Positions 10,203 through 20,606 of a stretch of DNA of 64,000 nt are shown here, in pieces (position 1 is the first letter of the stretch; every line of letters begins with the position of its first letter). Origin of the DNA: Stutzerimonas stutzeri (GTDB taxonomy: Bacteria > Pseudomonadota > Gammaproteobacteria > Pseudomonadales > Pseudomonadaceae). The stretch spans positions 62,001 through 126,000 of the forward strand of contig NZ_POUL01000013.1 of assembly GCF_002890895.1 (NCBI RefSeq), given 5' to 3'. The notes beneath the pieces were generated by a model. It worked only from the letters and a program-made list of their open reading frames with translations, ran no database searches and had not been told where the DNA came from. Position numbers and translations under genes: made by a program.

Positions 10203-10760
10203 TTACATGCCTTTAACAGCGTAGATGCCAGGAGCGTTTCGCCAGTAACCCTTGTAGTCCATACCGTAGCCAAACACATAGCGATCAACACAGCTTAGCC
10301 CCACGTAATCTGCTTTCAGATCTGGACGAGCCTTGCGCTGATGGTCCTTATCGACCAGCACCGCGGTGTGCACAGCAGCCGCGCCGGCATGCCTGCAGAA
10401 ATCGATGATCGCGCCAAGCGTATGCCCCTCGTCGAGGATATCGTCGATGATTAGCACATCTCGATCCATGAACGAGATTTCCGGCTTCGCCTTCCAGAAC
10501 AGCTCCCCACCGCTCGTTTCGTTGCGATAACGTGTCGCATGTAGATAGGAAAGCTCAAGCGGGAAATTCAGCTTGGTCACCAGCTTGCCGGAGAAGACCA
10601 GCCCCCCGTTCATCACACAGAACACCACAGGGTTGCGGTCAGCCAGCTCAGCATTGATTTTCGCGGCCATCGCATTGATCGCCGCTTCAACCTCGGCGTC
10701 GGGGTACAGACAGTCGGCTTCAGCCATGATCTGGCGGATGTGTGCTAGATCGACGGACAT
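10203..10760 (-). CDS. hpt: Hypoxanthine-guanine phosphoribosyltransferase
   Basis: Salvages hypoxanthine and guanine to IMP and GMP with PRPP in the cytoplasm. The protein has 185 residues. The type I phosphoribosyltransferase PRPP loop is clear (DVLIIDDILDEGHTLG, about residues 100–115). The purine-specific C-terminal part VGLSCVDRYVFGYGMDYKGYWRN carries the conserved DRYVFGYGMDY motif. The gene is divergent from upp, forming a small nucleobase-salvage cluster. Confidence 0.95.
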   Translation of the reverse strand: MSVDLAHIRQIMAEADCLYPDAEVEAAINAMAAKINAELADRNPVVFCVMNGGLVFSGKLVTKLNFPLELSYLHATRYRNETSGGELFWKAKPEISFMDRDVLIIDDILDEGHTLGAIIDFCRHAGAAAVHTAVLVDKDHQRKARPDLKADYVGLSCVDRYVFGYGMDYKGYWRNAPGIYAVKGM

Positions 10761-10805
10761 GGCGATGCTCCAGGACAGTTAGAAGATGAAGCAGCCCGGC
10801 CGACT

Positions 10806-10823
10806 GCCCCTAAATTAAGGGGC
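10806..10823. promoter_or_regulatory. Palindrome between hpt and upp
   Basis: GCCCCT-AAATTA-AGGGGC is an inverted repeat with 6-bp arms in the 175-bp region between divergent hpt and upp. It could be an operator shared by both salvage promoters. I do not recognise a specific regulator. Confidence 0.35.
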
Positions 10824-10935
10824 GCGACGATACCGATGCGGCCACGCACAGGGCAAGCCCTCTCCTACACATCAATAGCCGGTAACACGTCGATGCATTA
10901 ATCTACGCCGGTTTATTCGACCGCCGGAGCCAGCC

Positions 10936-11574
10936 ATGACCATTCGAGAGATTCGCCACCCGCTTATTCGCCACAAACTTGGGCTGATGCGCCGTGCCGA
11001 TATCAGTACCAAGAATTTCCGCGAGTTGGCACAGGAAGTGGGCTCGATTCTGACGTACGAAGCGACTCGGGACCTGCCGCTGGAAAACTACAGCATTGAT
11101 GGCTGGTGCGGTCCAGTTCAGGTCGAAAAGATTTCCGGCAAGAAAATCACCGTCGTACCGATTCTTCGTGCCGGCATCGGCATGCTAGACGGTGTACTCA
11201 GCTTGATTCCAGGCGCCAAAGTCAGCGCGGTCGGCATTGCTCGCAATGAGGAAACCTTGCAGGCACACACCTACCTGGAGCGCCTGGTTGATGACCTTGA
11301 TCAGCGCCTGGCGATGATCATCGATCCGATGCTCGCGACCGGCGGATCGATGGTTGCTGCCATCGATATGCTGAAAAAGGCAGGCTGCAAGGAAATCCGC
11401 GCACTGGTTCTGGTCGCCGCACCGGAAGGCATTGAGGCCGTCGAAAAGGCACATCCGGACGTCACCATTTACACCGCCTCAATTGATGACCGTCTGGACG
11501 AGAACGGCTACATCATGCCCGGCCTGGGCGATGCGGGAGACAAGATCTTCGGCACCAAGCAGAAGGACATCTGA
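10936..11574 (+). CDS. upp: Uracil phosphoribosyltransferase
   Basis: Converts uracil and PRPP to UMP. The protein has 212 residues, a normal length, starting [19 protein letters not shown]. The PRPP-binding loop reads [13 protein letters not shown] (about residues 130–142), and the uracil-binding C-terminal part reads [29 protein letters not shown]. It is followed 2 bp later by the uracil permease gene, so the two are certainly one operon. Confidence 0.97.
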   Translation: MTIREIRHPLIRHKLGLMRRADISTKNFRELAQEVGSILTYEATRDLPLENYSIDGWCGPVQVEKISGKKITVVPILRAGIGMLDGVLSLIPGAKVSAVGIARNEETLQAHTYLERLVDDLDQRLAMIIDPMLATGGSMVAAIDMLKKAGCKEIRALVLVAAPEGIEAVEKAHPDVTIYTASIDDRLDENGYIMPGLGDAGDKIFGTKQKDI

Positions 11575-11576
11575 GC

Positions 11577-12839
11577 ATGTCGCAACCCTTGGAAGAACCG
11601 CTCGCGCGCCAGGTATTAGCCGGCGCCCAGATGCTGTTTGTCGCATTTGGCGCGTTGGTGCTGATGCCGCTGATCACCGGGATGGACCCCAACGTTGCGC
11701 TGTTCACCGCCGGTATCGGCACCCTGTTGTTTCAATTGGTCACCAAACGCCAGGTTCCGGTATTCCTGGCGTCGAGTTTCGCCTTCATCGCCCCCATCAT
11801 CGCGGCCAAGGGAGACTTCGGTCTACCCGCCGTGCTTGGCGGCGTGGTGGCGGCCGGTATTGTCTACATGTTCCTTGGCTTTGCGGTTCGCCTGAAAGGA
11901 CCTGGGTTCATCGACCGCCTGCTGCCACCGGTTGTGATCGCTCCGGTGATCATTTCCATTGGCCTCGCCCTATCACCTGTCGCGGTCAATATGGCGATGG
12001 GCAAGGCCGGTGACGGCAGCGCTCAGCTGGTCCCTTATGCGACAGCAATGATGATTTCGATGCCTGCACTGCTCACCACCCTGCTGGTGGCGGTGCTAGG
12101 TAAAGGCCTGTTTCGACTCGTGCCAATCCTCGCCGGCGTCTCGGTGGGCTACGGCCTGTCGTTCATGTTTGGTGTCGTGGATACAGCAGGGATTGCGGCA
12201 GCACCTTGGCTGGCTGTTCCGAACTTCGTCGCGCCGGAATTTCACTGGGGCGCCATTCTGTTCATGGTCCCGGTCGCATTGGCACCCGCCATCGAACACA
12301 TTGGCGGTGTCGTGGCCATCGGTGGCGTGACAGGCAACAACTTCATCAAGAAGCCTGGCCTGCACCGCACATTGCTCGGCGACGGCCTGGCAACCTCGGC
12401 CGCAGGCCTGTTCGGCGGCCCGCCTAACACCACCTACGCGGAAGTGACCGGCGCGGTGATGCTGACCAAGAACTACAACCCAAAAATCATGACCTGGGCG
12501 GCAGTCTTCGCCATCGTCCTGGCATTTATCGGCAAGTTCGGGGCTGGACTGCTTAGCATCCCAGTTCCGGTCATGGGCGGCATCCTTTGCCTACTGTTCG
12601 GCTCGATTGCAGTGGTTGGCTTGAGCACCCTGATTCGCCATCAGGTGGATCTGGCGGAAGCACGCAATCTCATCATTGTTTCCGTCACGCTGGTGTTCGG
12701 TATTGGCGGCATGGCGTTCGGTTACGGCGAGTTCAGCCTGTCCGGAATCTCGCTGTGCGCCATCATCGCGCTGCTGCTCAATCTGGTGCTACCCGGCGGT
12801 GAGGGCTGGAAAAACAAGCAAATCGAAGAAAATATCTAG
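11577..12839 (+). CDS. uraA: Uracil permease (NCS2 family)
   Basis: An inner-membrane proton symporter for uracil of 420 residues with roughly 12–14 hydrophobic segments. The NCS2 signatures are visible: the AIEHIGGVVAIGGVTGNNF stretch (substrate-site Glu in AxEHxG) and GDGLATSAAGLFGGPPNTTYAEVTGA. It directly follows upp, pairing uptake with phosphoribosylation. A strong terminator follows at 12848. The uracil specificity is inferred mainly from the upp linkage. Confidence 0.93.
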   Translation: MSQPLEEPLARQVLAGAQMLFVAFGALVLMPLITGMDPNVALFTAGIGTLLFQLVTKRQVPVFLASSFAFIAPIIAAKGDFGLPAVLGGVVAAGIVYMFLGFAVRLKGPGFIDRLLPPVVIAPVIISIGLALSPVAVNMAMGKAGDGSAQLVPYATAMMISMPALLTTLLVAVLGKGLFRLVPILAGVSVGYGLSFMFGVVDTAGIAAAPWLAVPNFVAPEFHWGAILFMVPVALAPAIEHIGGVVAIGGVTGNNFIKKPGLHRTLLGDGLATSAAGLFGGPPNTTYAEVTGAVMLTKNYNPKIMTWAAVFAIVLAFIGKFGAGLLSIPVPVMGGILCLLFGSIAVVGLSTLIRHQVDLAEARNLIIVSVTLVFGIGGMAFGYGEFSLSGISLCAIIALLLNLVLPGGEGWKNKQIEENI

Positions 12840-12847
12840 TCTGCTAG

Positions 12848-12872
12848 GCCAGCACGTCCGTGCTGGCTTTTT
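12848..12872 (+). terminator. Rho-independent terminator after uraA
   Basis: A 9-bp perfect stem GCCAGCACG / CGTGCTGGC with a 2-base spacer, followed by TTTTT, 9 bp past the uraA stop. Confidence 0.92.
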
Positions 12873-12932
12873 CCCTTTTCGCGGCGCTCCTGGCTTGCAG
12901 CTATCCCGCCGCAAGACGCGTAGACTGCCGCG

Positions 12933-13250
12933 ATGACTCAATCTGCCATTCCCCACCGCCAATTGACTGACGACACAATCAGCTGCAGCAGCTGCGCCGC
13001 GTGCTGCTGCCGCCTTGAAGTCATGCTGCTGACCGACACCGGCGTCCCGGAACGCTTCATCGATGAAGATGATTGGGGTGGCCAGGTCATGCGCCGGCTG
13101 GACGACGGTTGGTGCGCGGCGCTGGACCGGGACAGCATGCGCTGCACTATCTACAGCCGGCGCCCGCTTATCTGTCGAGAGTTCGAGCTGGGCTCGGATG
13201 ACTGCCTCGAAGAGCGCAAAGGCTCAGCAAGAGCCTATCTGGACGGCTGA
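12933..13250 (+). CDS. YkgJ-family cysteine cluster protein
   Basis: A protein of 105 residues with the metal-binding cysteine pattern of the CxxCxxCC family: SCSSCAACCCRLEV near residues 18–31, then a lone Cys (DDGWCAAL), then RCTIYSRRPLICREFELG. Such proteins are thought to bind zinc or an iron–sulfur cluster; their role is not established. It follows the uraA terminator and converges with the PagL-like gene. Confidence 0.85.
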   Translation: MTQSAIPHRQLTDDTISCSSCAACCCRLEVMLLTDTGVPERFIDEDDWGGQVMRRLDDGWCAALDRDSMRCTIYSRRPLICREFELGSDDCLEERKGSARAYLDG

Positions 13251-13282
13251 CGGCTTACTCCATCAGCTTCAGTATCGAGTTG

Positions 13283-13801
13283 TCAGAACGAGGCTCGATA
13301 GTGCAGCGCGTAAGTTTCGATGCCGTCGTTGGGGTCCTTGATGCCAGCGTTGGAATAGTGAATAGCCCGTAAGCCTATCTCCTGTCCGCCAGCGAAACGC
13401 AGGCCGGCACCGAACCGATCCTCGAACTGAAAGGAGGACCCAAGATCATTGTTTTCTATTTCGGTGTTTTCGAAAGCCGCGATGCCGATGCCCGCTTCTA
13501 GGTAAGGTTTTACCGATCCAGCGCTGAACTCGTACACGAACACTGGCGCAAGTGAAATGCTGTGATTGCTCGAGGTCTCGTCACCTTCCCAGTAGGTGTA
13601 GCCCGCATCCCAATACCCGGTCAGCCGGCCCACGCCCGTCTCGAACCAGCTACGATTGAAATCCATCTGCGCTCCCAGTCGATAAGTCATCGTCGACTCG
13701 CCGGTACGCCCAACCGCAGCGGTCAGGTCAAGAGCATGGGCGGCAGCTACCTGGCCCAGCGAAATTGCCGCAACCGCAGCGAAGGAGATCAATTTGTTCA
13801 T
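13283..13801 (-). CDS. PagL-like lipid A 3-O-deacylase (acyloxyacyl hydrolase)
   Basis: An outer-membrane beta-barrel of 172 residues with a signal peptide (MNKLISFAAVAAISLGQVAAAHA). The motif HYSNAGIKDPNDGIE holds the expected PagL catalytic residues, a His-x-Ser pair and a Glu 12 residues after the Ser. The final residue is Phe. PagL removes the 3-position acyl chain of lipid A and so remodels LPS. The start at 13801 is set by an AAGGAAAT ribosome binding site; 15 further in-frame codons lie upstream. Confidence 0.82.
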   Translation of the reverse strand: MNKLISFAAVAAISLGQVAAAHALDLTAAVGRTGESTMTYRLGAQMDFNRSWFETGVGRLTGYWDAGYTYWEGDETSSNHSISLAPVFVYEFSAGSVKPYLEAGIGIAAFENTEIENNDLGSSFQFEDRFGAGLRFAGGQEIGLRAIHYSNAGIKDPNDGIETYALHYRASF

Positions 13802-13885
13802 GCGAAATTTCCTTATCGAAAGTGGCCAAGCTTTTCGTTTTTTCAATATTGCTTAAGTACAGAGGGCTAGCGCAGCGGGGAGTTC

Positions 13886-14677
13886 CTAAGCAGAACAGTA
13901 GGAAACTGTACCGTTTTCACCCCAAAGTACTGGAAGAACGCCAGCCAATCGCAGAGGATCGCCGCTGCTCCAAAAGTGCACCACGGCCTCGCATTCGCTT
14001 TGCTGTCCGTTGGCTGCCAGCAGGGTTTCGAGATGCCGCGCGACCGCAGCTCCGGTATCGACCAGAGCGACCGTTGCGGGAAGAATCTCGCGCAATAGAG
14101 GCTTCACAAACGGATAGTGGGTGCAGCCGAGAATCAGCGTATCGCACCCTTGCTCGATCAGAGGCTGAACCAGGCTCTCCAACAGCATGCGGGTGCCTGG
14201 CGTAGCAAGTTCGCCTGCCTCGATGCGTTCGACAAGACCTGGACATGGCTGCGTAATCACACGCACGTCACTGGCAAAACGATCAAGCAACGCTGCAAAT
14301 TTAGCGCTCTTCAGCGTGCCGGTCGTTGCCAGCACCCCAACTACTCCACTGCGAGTGGCCCGAGCGGCAGGTTTGACCGCAGGCTCCATCCCAACCACGG
14401 GAAGCTCTGGATACTGCTCTCGCAAGTCAGCCACGCCGGCCGCCGTCGCGGTGTTGCAGGCCAGCACCAGCGCTTTGGCGCCCTGCTCAACCAGGAAAGC
14501 AGCGATGGCCCGGCAGCGTTCGCGGATAAATTCCGGACTTTTCTCGCCATAGGGAACGTGACCACTGTCCGCCACATACAACAACGACTCATGGGGCAGG
14601 CGCGCACGGATCTCCCGAAGCACCGACAGCCCACCCACACCGGAATCGAAAACCCCTATCGGCCGGCTGTCAGTCAC
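13886..14677 (-). CDS. murI: Glutamate racemase
   Basis: Makes D-glutamate for peptidoglycan. The two catalytic cysteines sit in [13 protein letters not shown] and [13 protein letters not shown], and the N terminus has [19 protein letters not shown] start at 14677 ([10 protein letters not shown]) gives 263 residues, the usual pseudomonad length, and overlaps the moeB stop by 8 bp, which suggests translational coupling. An in-frame ATG at 14749 would add 24 residues of low-complexity sequence and is less likely. Confidence 0.93.
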   Translation of the reverse strand: MTDSRPIGVFDSGVGGLSVLREIRARLPHESLLYVADSGHVPYGEKSPEFIRERCRAIAAFLVEQGAKALVLACNTATAAGVADLREQYPELPVVGMEPAVKPAARATRSGVVGVLATTGTLKSAKFAALLDRFASDVRVITQPCPGLVERIEAGELATPGTRMLLESLVQPLIEQGCDTLILGCTHYPFVKPLLREILPATVALVDTGAAVARHLETLLAANGQQSECEAVVHFWSSGDPLRLAGVLPVLWGENGTVSYCSA

Positions 14678-15425
14678 GGCTGTGGCCACAGACGGTGCAA
14701 GCCGGGTCGCGCTTGACCTTGAGCTCGCGGAATCGACTGGAAAGCGCATCTACCAGCAGCAACCGGCCAACCAAAGGTTCACCGAAGCCGGCCAGCAACT
14801 TGATCGCTTCAAGCGCCTGCAAACTGCCGATCATTCCAACGACTGGGCCAAGAACACCGGCTTCGCTGCAGGTCAGCTCGGCCTCGGAGCCATGGCCGTA
14901 AAGGCAGTGATAGCAGGGGCTGGTCTCGACTCTAGGGTCGAACACCGACAGCTGCCCCTCAAGCCGAATAGCCGCGCCGCTCACCAGTGGTTTCACCGCG
15001 GCCACACAGGCAGCATTTACCGCTTCACGAACAGCAAAATTGTCCGTGCAGTCCAGCACCAGGTCTACCGCTGAGACAGCCGCCTCCAGCGTATCGGCAT
15101 CCATCGCGGCGCGGTGCGGTACCAGTTTGATCAAAGGGTTAAGGGCAGATAGTCGAGCCATTGCCGAATCCACTTTGTGCAAACCGACCGATGCGGTGTC
15201 GTGAGCAATCTGCCGCTGCAGATTGGTCAGGTCCAGCCGGTCGAAATCCGCCAGATGCAACTCTCCAACCCCGGCCGCAGCCAGATATAGCGCCACCGGT
15301 GAGCCGAGTCCGCCAAGCCCGACGATCAGAACACGGCTCTGCCTAAGCTTGAGCTGACCCTCGATATCGACCTGTCGCAGCAAGATCTGCCGGCTGTAAC
15401 GCAGCAGCTCGTCGTCGCTCAGCAT
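14670..15425 (-). CDS. moeB: MoeB/ThiF-family adenylyltransferase (molybdopterin-synthase adenylyltransferase)
   Basis: Adenylates the C terminus of a sulfur-carrier protein such as MoaD for molybdopterin synthesis. The protein has 251 residues: an E1-like Rossmann motif ([21 protein letters not shown]), the ATP-binding NLQRQIAH stretch, the DCTDNF motif, and two zinc-binding Cys pairs (CYHC and C-terminal CTVC). The second ATG (15425) is preferred because the GAGGAA site is about 8 bp before it; the first ATG, 6 bp upstream, is too close. It lies in the run hemA–prfA–prmC–moeB–murI. Confidence 0.88.
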   Translation of the reverse strand: MLSDDELLRYSRQILLRQVDIEGQLKLRQSRVLIVGLGGLGSPVALYLAAAGVGELHLADFDRLDLTNLQRQIAHDTASVGLHKVDSAMARLSALNPLIKLVPHRAAMDADTLEAAVSAVDLVLDCTDNFAVREAVNAACVAAVKPLVSGAAIRLEGQLSVFDPRVETSPCYHCLYGHGSEAELTCSEAGVLGPVVGMIGSLQALEAIKLLAGFGEPLVGRLLLVDALSSRFRELKVKRDPACTVCGHSRD

Positions 15426-15444
15426 GCACATTTCCTCTCTTGAT

Positions 15445-16275
15445 TCATGGCAGCCGCCCGAGGCTGACACGCTCGTGGCCACCGAAGTCCCTGCAGCTGG
15501 CGACATCAACGAAACCACCGGCGCTCAACAGGCTCCGCACCGCTGACACCTGATCGTAACCGTGCTCAAGTACCAACCAGCCGGATGAGCTCAGGTGATC
15601 GGGCGCCTGCTCAATGATTAGGCGAATGTCGTCCAGGCCATCAACACCCGACACCAGCGCACTGCTCGGTTCGAAACGCACATCACCCTGCGACAGATGG
15701 GGATCACTGGCGGGGATGTACGGCGGATTGGAGACGATCAACTCAAAACGCTGGCCCGTAAGTGACGAAAACCAGTGGCTCTCGAGAAAGGCTGCATTGC
15801 CGAGCCCGAGCCGTTGGGCATTACGAGCCGCCAGCGCAACGGCCTCGGTGACGCGGTCCACACCGGTGATCTGCCAGGCCGGACGTTCACTGGCAAGCGC
15901 CAGGGCAATCGCACCGGTTCCCGTACCCAGATCGAGCACGCTCGCCGCACCACCGGCAGGCAGCATCTTCATCGCTGTCTCTACCAGCAGCTCAGTGTCC
16001 GGTCGTGGAATTAAGGTATGCGGCGCCACTTCGAGCTCAAGGCTCCAGAAGCCCTGGCGACCCAGGATGTAGGCTACCGGCTCGCCAAGGCGACGACGTT
16101 CAAGATGGGCGACAAAGCGGGCCTCGTCCTCAGGCAGCACTTCGCGCTCAGGCCAGGTGCGCAGATAGCTCGGCGACTTGCCCAGCACGGCGGCAAGCAG
16201 CCACTCGGCATCGAGCTTGGCGCTCGGCGAGTAGGGTAACTGGGCGGCACGCAGCAGGGAGTCGATTGTCGCCAT
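15445..16275 (-). CDS. prmC: Release factor glutamine methyltransferase
   Basis: Methylates the Gln of the GGQ motif of RF1 and RF2 using S-adenosylmethionine. The protein has 276 residues. It has the N-terminal helical domain, the SAM-binding VLDLGTGTGAIALALA motif, and the catalytic NPPYIP motif (LIVSNPPYIPASDPHL). It sits 70 bp downstream of prfA, whose product it modifies. Confidence 0.96.
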   Translation of the reverse strand: MATIDSLLRAAQLPYSPSAKLDAEWLLAAVLGKSPSYLRTWPEREVLPEDEARFVAHLERRRLGEPVAYILGRQGFWSLELEVAPHTLIPRPDTELLVETAMKMLPAGGAASVLDLGTGTGAIALALASERPAWQITGVDRVTEAVALAARNAQRLGLGNAAFLESHWFSSLTGQRFELIVSNPPYIPASDPHLSQGDVRFEPSSALVSGVDGLDDIRLIIEQAPDHLSSSGWLVLEHGYDQVSAVRSLLSAGGFVDVASCRDFGGHERVSLGRLP

Positions 16276-16345
16276 GCTCGAGGTTTCCAGGATTCAGTTG
16301 TACCGCAGTCAGCGAACCTAACCGGTCCGCCGATAAAATGAGCAG

Positions 16346-17428
16346 TCAATCACCCAGCGCGGCGAGCTGATCGGCTTGATATTCCTGCAACAGTGGTTCG
16401 ATCACCTGCTCCACGGCACCGCCGACCACTTCGTTGAGGGAGTACAGCGTCAAATTGATACGGTGGTCCGTAACGCGCCCCTGCGGGAAGTTGTAGGTCC
16501 GAATACGTTCGGAACGATCGCCCGAGCCCACCAGCAGCTTGCGCGTATCGGAAATTTCCTTGTGCGCCGCGCTGTCCTGCACGTCTTGCAGCTTGGCTGC
16601 CAGCCAGGACATGGCCCGCGCACGGTTCTTATGCTGCGAGCGCTCTTCCTGACATTCGACGACGATACCGCTCGGCATGTGAGTGATGCGCACCGCCGAG
16701 TCAGTCTTGTTGATGTGCTGTCCGCCGGCACCCGAGGCACGGTAGGTATCGACGCGCAGGTCGGCCGGGTTGATTTCGATCGCGATTTGCTCGTCTGGCT
16801 CGGGCAGAACCGCCACGGTGCAGGCCGAGGTATGAATACGCCCCTGAGACTCGGTTTCAGGAACGCGCTGGACCCGGTGCGCGCCTGACTCGAACTTGAG
16901 TTTGGCAAAGACGTTATCGCCCTCGACCCGCGAGATCACTTCTTTGTAGCCGCCGTGTTCGCCCGGGCTTTCAGACAGAATCTCGACGCGCCAGCCTTGC
17001 CGTTCGGCGTAGCGGGAATACATACGAAACAGATCCCCAGAGAAGATCGCGGCTTCATCGCCACCGGTGCCAGCCCGAATTTCGAGGAACACGTTACGCC
17101 CATCCTTGGGATCCTTCGGCAGGAGCATACGCTGCAGCCGAGCCTCAATCGCTTCGAGCTTGCCGCGCGCCTCGGCAACCTCTTCTTCGGCCATCTCACG
17201 CACGTCTGGATCATTGTCCTTGAGCAGTGCCTGAGCCCCCTCAAGGTCGGACTGCATCTTGAGAAATTCGCGGTAAGCGGCGATAACCGGTTCGACCTCG
17301 GCGTACTCGCGCGAATAGGCGCGAAAACGGGTCTGATCGCTGATCACTTCAGCGTCACCCAGTAACGCTGTCAGCTCTTCGAAGCGGTCCTGCAGGGTAT
17401 CGAGTTTGTTGAGCAGCGACGCTTTCAT
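16346..17428 (-). CDS. prfA: Peptide chain release factor 1
   Basis: Recognises UAA and UAG at the ribosome. The protein has 360 residues. The peptidyl-transferase GGQ motif is present ([21 protein letters not shown]) and the PxT codon-recognition region is in the middle ([21 protein letters not shown]). Its ATG overlaps the hemA stop by 4 bp (ATGA), so the two are translationally coupled. Confidence 0.98.
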   Translation of the reverse strand: MKASLLNKLDTLQDRFEELTALLGDAEVISDQTRFRAYSREYAEVEPVIAAYREFLKMQSDLEGAQALLKDNDPDVREMAEEEVAEARGKLEAIEARLQRMLLPKDPKDGRNVFLEIRAGTGGDEAAIFSGDLFRMYSRYAERQGWRVEILSESPGEHGGYKEVISRVEGDNVFAKLKFESGAHRVQRVPETESQGRIHTSACTVAVLPEPDEQIAIEINPADLRVDTYRASGAGGQHINKTDSAVRITHMPSGIVVECQEERSQHKNRARAMSWLAAKLQDVQDSAAHKEISDTRKLLVGSGDRSERIRTYNFPQGRVTDHRINLTLYSLNEVVGGAVEQVIEPLLQEYQADQLAALGD

Positions 17429-18693
17429 GGTTTGTCCGTGCTGTCTTGCAGGGCGAAGAGGTCCTGGACGATGCTCAGTGCCTCCACCCGCCCTTCGGCA
17501 GAAAGTTTTTTCAGCTGTACGCTAGGCGCGTGCAGTAGCTTGTTGGTCAATCCCCGCGCCAGCTGCGCCAGCGCATCCTCGGCTGTGCCGCCATTGGCCA
17601 GCAACCGCTGGGCGCGCAGCAACTCCTCATCACGAAGGCGCTCAGCGTGCTGCCGATAGGCCTTGAGCACATCCACGGCGGCCAGCTCACGCAGCCGCGC
17701 CATGAAATCGTCAGTTCCGACCGCAACCAGCTCTTCGGCAGCCTGGGCTGCGCCTTGGCGGCTCTTGAGATTCTCTGCGACCACCTCATGAAGATCATCG
17801 ACGGTGTAGAGATAGACGTCATCCAGATCGGCGACCTGCGCTTCTATATCGCGCGGCACCGCGATATCCACCATGAACATCGGTTTGTGCTTGCGTTTCT
17901 TCAACGCCTGCTCGACCGCCCCCTTGCCTAGAATTGGTAGCTGGCTGGCAGTCGAACTGATGACGATATCGCTGTTGTAGAGTTCCTGCGGGATGTCGGC
18001 AAGCAAGATGGCATGGGCACCGAACTGCTCGGCCAGCGCGCTTGCGCGTTCGAGGGTACGGTTGGCAACCACGATGCGCTTGACGCCCTGCTCGTGCAGG
18101 TGCCGAGCAACCAGAGTGATGGTTTCGCCAGCGCCGATCAGCAATGCCTGGCTGCGATCGAGGTTGGCGAAGATTTGCTTGGCCAGGCTGACCGCAGCGA
18201 AAGCGACCGAAACCGGGTTTTCACCAATGGCAGTGTCAGTACGTACGGTCTTGGCGGTACTAAAGGTCGCCTGGAACAGACGCCCCAGCAGCGGGCCGAC
18301 GCTACCGGCCTCGCGCGCCACAGCATAAGCGGACTTCATCTGCCCGAGAATCTGCGGCTCGCCCAGCACCATCGAATCCAGACCGGAGGCCACACGCATC
18401 ATGTGCCGCACGGCCTGGTCGTCGGTGTGCACATAGGCACAGGCTTTGAGGTCCTCGAGACTCAAGCGATGGTAGTTGGCCAACCAGGCCAACACCGTCT
18501 CGGCCTCGAGCTGCTCCTGCTCCAGGTAAAGCTCGCTGCGATTGCAGGTCGACAGAATAGCGGCTTCACGCGTAGGCGTGACACGACACAGCTGCTGCAG
18601 CGCCTCCACCATCTGTTCGGGCGTGAACGCCACACGCTCGCGCACGTCCACCGATGCGGTCTTGTGATTAATGCCAAGCGCGATGAAAGCCAT
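17425..18693 (-). CDS. hemA: Glutamyl-tRNA reductase
   Basis: Reduces glutamyl-tRNA-Glu to glutamate-1-semialdehyde, the first committed step of C5 tetrapyrrole synthesis. The protein has 422 residues from ATG 18693 ([19 protein letters not shown]). The catalytic Cys lies in [15 protein letters not shown], the NADPH-binding [13 protein letters not shown] is present, and an Asp-rich C-terminal dimerisation helix follows. The open frame extends 25 codons upstream but without family similarity. It is divergent from the TPR lipoprotein gene. Confidence 0.97.
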   Translation of the reverse strand: MAFIALGINHKTASVDVRERVAFTPEQMVEALQQLCRVTPTREAAILSTCNRSELYLEQEQLEAETVLAWLANYHRLSLEDLKACAYVHTDDQAVRHMMRVASGLDSMVLGEPQILGQMKSAYAVAREAGSVGPLLGRLFQATFSTAKTVRTDTAIGENPVSVAFAAVSLAKQIFANLDRSQALLIGAGETITLVARHLHEQGVKRIVVANRTLERASALAEQFGAHAILLADIPQELYNSDIVISSTASQLPILGKGAVEQALKKRKHKPMFMVDIAVPRDIEAQVADLDDVYLYTVDDLHEVVAENLKSRQGAAQAAEELVAVGTDDFMARLRELAAVDVLKAYRQHAERLRDEELLRAQRLLANGGTAEDALAQLARGLTNKLLHAPSVQLKKLSAEGRVEALSIVQDLFALQDSTDKP

Positions 18694-18875
18694 GCAGGAT
18701 CGCTGATTCGAAAACGGAGCGCGCGATTCTCCTACTTCGCCTGCCTCAGAACAACCATTGCCAGACATTGTCTGTTACGGACCAAACCCACAAAACGCTG
18801 GGCCCAAGCCGAGCCGTGTGCTTGCCTAGCGGCTTGTGTCATCATGCCGCGACCGCAGATCAGCCTAAGTTTCCT

Positions 18876-20603
18876 ATGAAAAAACTCCTCGCCCTCAGCG
18901 CCGCTCTATTACTCGGTGGCTGCCAAAGCTTCATGCAGAGCCCCCCTGACAGCAGCCCGCCAATCGAGGAAGCTACGGCGGAGCCTGCGGCAAAAAGCCC
19001 AAGCGAGTACGGCTCGTTCAGCGGCGATACTCTCTATGCATTGCTGGTGGCAGAGCTGGCCGGCCAGCGCAACCGCTTCGACATCGCCTTGGGCAGCTAT
19101 GTCCAACAGGCCAACGCGACCCAGGATGCCGGCGTTGCAGAGCGCGGATTCCGTATCGCCGAATACCTCGGCGCCGACCAGGCTGCGCTGGATACGGCGA
19201 TTATCTGGGCGAACAATGCACCGGACAATCTTGACGCCCAGCGAGCGGCAGCCATTCAGTTGGCACGCGCAGGGCGCTATGAGGAGTCGTTATCCTTCAT
19301 GGAAAAGGTGCTCAGGGGTCAGGGCGACACGCATTTCGACTTCCTCGCGCTATCCGCCGCTGAAACCGATCCGGACACGCGCAGCGGCCTGCTGAAGAGC
19401 TTCGACCAGTTGCTGGCCAAGCATCCCGACAATCCTCAACTGAAATTCGGTAAGGCCGTCCTGCTGCAGCAGGACGCTCGCCCTGAAGATGCACTCGCGC
19501 TGCTTGAGGAGCAACCGTCCAACGAGCAGGAGATTCCGTCGATTTTGCTCCAGGCACGCCTGTTACAGATTCTCGAGCGTGGCAACGAGGCGATGCCACT
19601 TCTGGAAAACAGCCTCCGCCTGCATCCCGAAGATAAGCGCTTGCGCTTGACCTATGCGCGCCTTTTGGTGGAGCAGGATCGGTTCGAGGACGCAATGGGC
19701 GAATTCGCCACGCTGGTTCAGCAGCACCCTAGCGACGATGACTTGCGCTTCTCGCTGGCGCTGGTATGCCTTGAAGCGCAGGCCTGGCGTGAGGCGATCG
19801 TCTATCTGGAAGAGCTGATCGACCGCGGGAGCCATCTGGACGCCGCTCATTTTAACCTGGGCCGCGCTTACCGTGAGCTAGGCAAAAATGAGCAGGCATT
19901 GACCGCGTTCGCCAAGGTCGGGCCTGGCAATGAATACCTGCCGGCAAAACTGATGCAGGCGGAGCTGCTGTTTGCCCTCGGCCGCAACCAGGAAGCGTCG
20001 AGGCTGCTGGCAAGCGCTCGTGTAGAGCAGCCTGACTACGCTATTCAGCTATACCTCATTGAGCTGGAAGCACTGTCCGGGCAGCAACAGATAGAAGCGG
20101 CATGGGAACTGGCAGAACAGGGGCTGAATGAATTTCCCGACGACCTGAACCTGCTCTACACCCGGGCCATGATTGCGGAGAAGCGTGGCGACCTGGCTCA
20201 GCTGGAGCGAGACCTGCGCTACATCATCGAGCGTGAGCCCGACAATGCAATGGCTATCAATGCGCTCGGCTACACCCTGGCTGACCGCACCGACCGATAC
20301 CAGGAAGCACTTGATCTGATCGAACAGGCTTATCGTATCAACCCTGACGATGCCGCAATTCTCGACTCGCTTGGCTGGGTCAACTATCGACTGGGCAATC
20401 TGCAGGAAGCAGAAGCCCAGCTGCGCAAGGCGCTTGAGCGCTTTCCCGACCATGAAGTCGCCGCTCATCTTGGCGAAGTACTGTGGTCTGCTGGCAAGCA
20501 GCGCGAAGCGCGCGCCATCTGGGCAAAAGCGCTGAAGGACAATTCGGACAGCGAAGTGCTGCGCGAAACCATCAAACGCCTGACAGGCTCGGAGAAACCC
20601 TGA
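18876..20603 (+). CDS. TPR-repeat lipoprotein
   Basis: A protein of 575 residues from ATG 18876, with a lipoprotein signal peptide (MKKLLALSAALLLGGC, Cys at about residue 16). A proline/acid-rich linker is followed by serial tetratricopeptide repeats up to the C terminus (for example AHFNLGRAYRELGKNEQALTAFAKV and AILDSLGWVNYRLGNLQEAEAQLRKAL). It is probably an outer-membrane-anchored periplasmic scaffold. It lies 3 bp upstream of lolB, so the two share an operon, as in other pseudomonads. No partner can be named. Confidence 0.88.
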   Translation: MKKLLALSAALLLGGCQSFMQSPPDSSPPIEEATAEPAAKSPSEYGSFSGDTLYALLVAELAGQRNRFDIALGSYVQQANATQDAGVAERGFRIAEYLGADQAALDTAIIWANNAPDNLDAQRAAAIQLARAGRYEESLSFMEKVLRGQGDTHFDFLALSAAETDPDTRSGLLKSFDQLLAKHPDNPQLKFGKAVLLQQDARPEDALALLEEQPSNEQEIPSILLQARLLQILERGNEAMPLLENSLRLHPEDKRLRLTYARLLVEQDRFEDAMGEFATLVQQHPSDDDLRFSLALVCLEAQAWREAIVYLEELIDRGSHLDAAHFNLGRAYRELGKNEQALTAFAKVGPGNEYLPAKLMQAELLFALGRNQEASRLLASARVEQPDYAIQLYLIELEALSGQQQIEAAWELAEQGLNEFPDDLNLLYTRAMIAEKRGDLAQLERDLRYIIEREPDNAMAINALGYTLADRTDRYQEALDLIEQAYRINPDDAAILDSLGWVNYRLGNLQEAEAQLRKALERFPDHEVAAHLGEVLWSAGKQREARAIWAKALKDNSDSEVLRETIKRLTGSEKP

Positions 20604-20606
20604 CCC

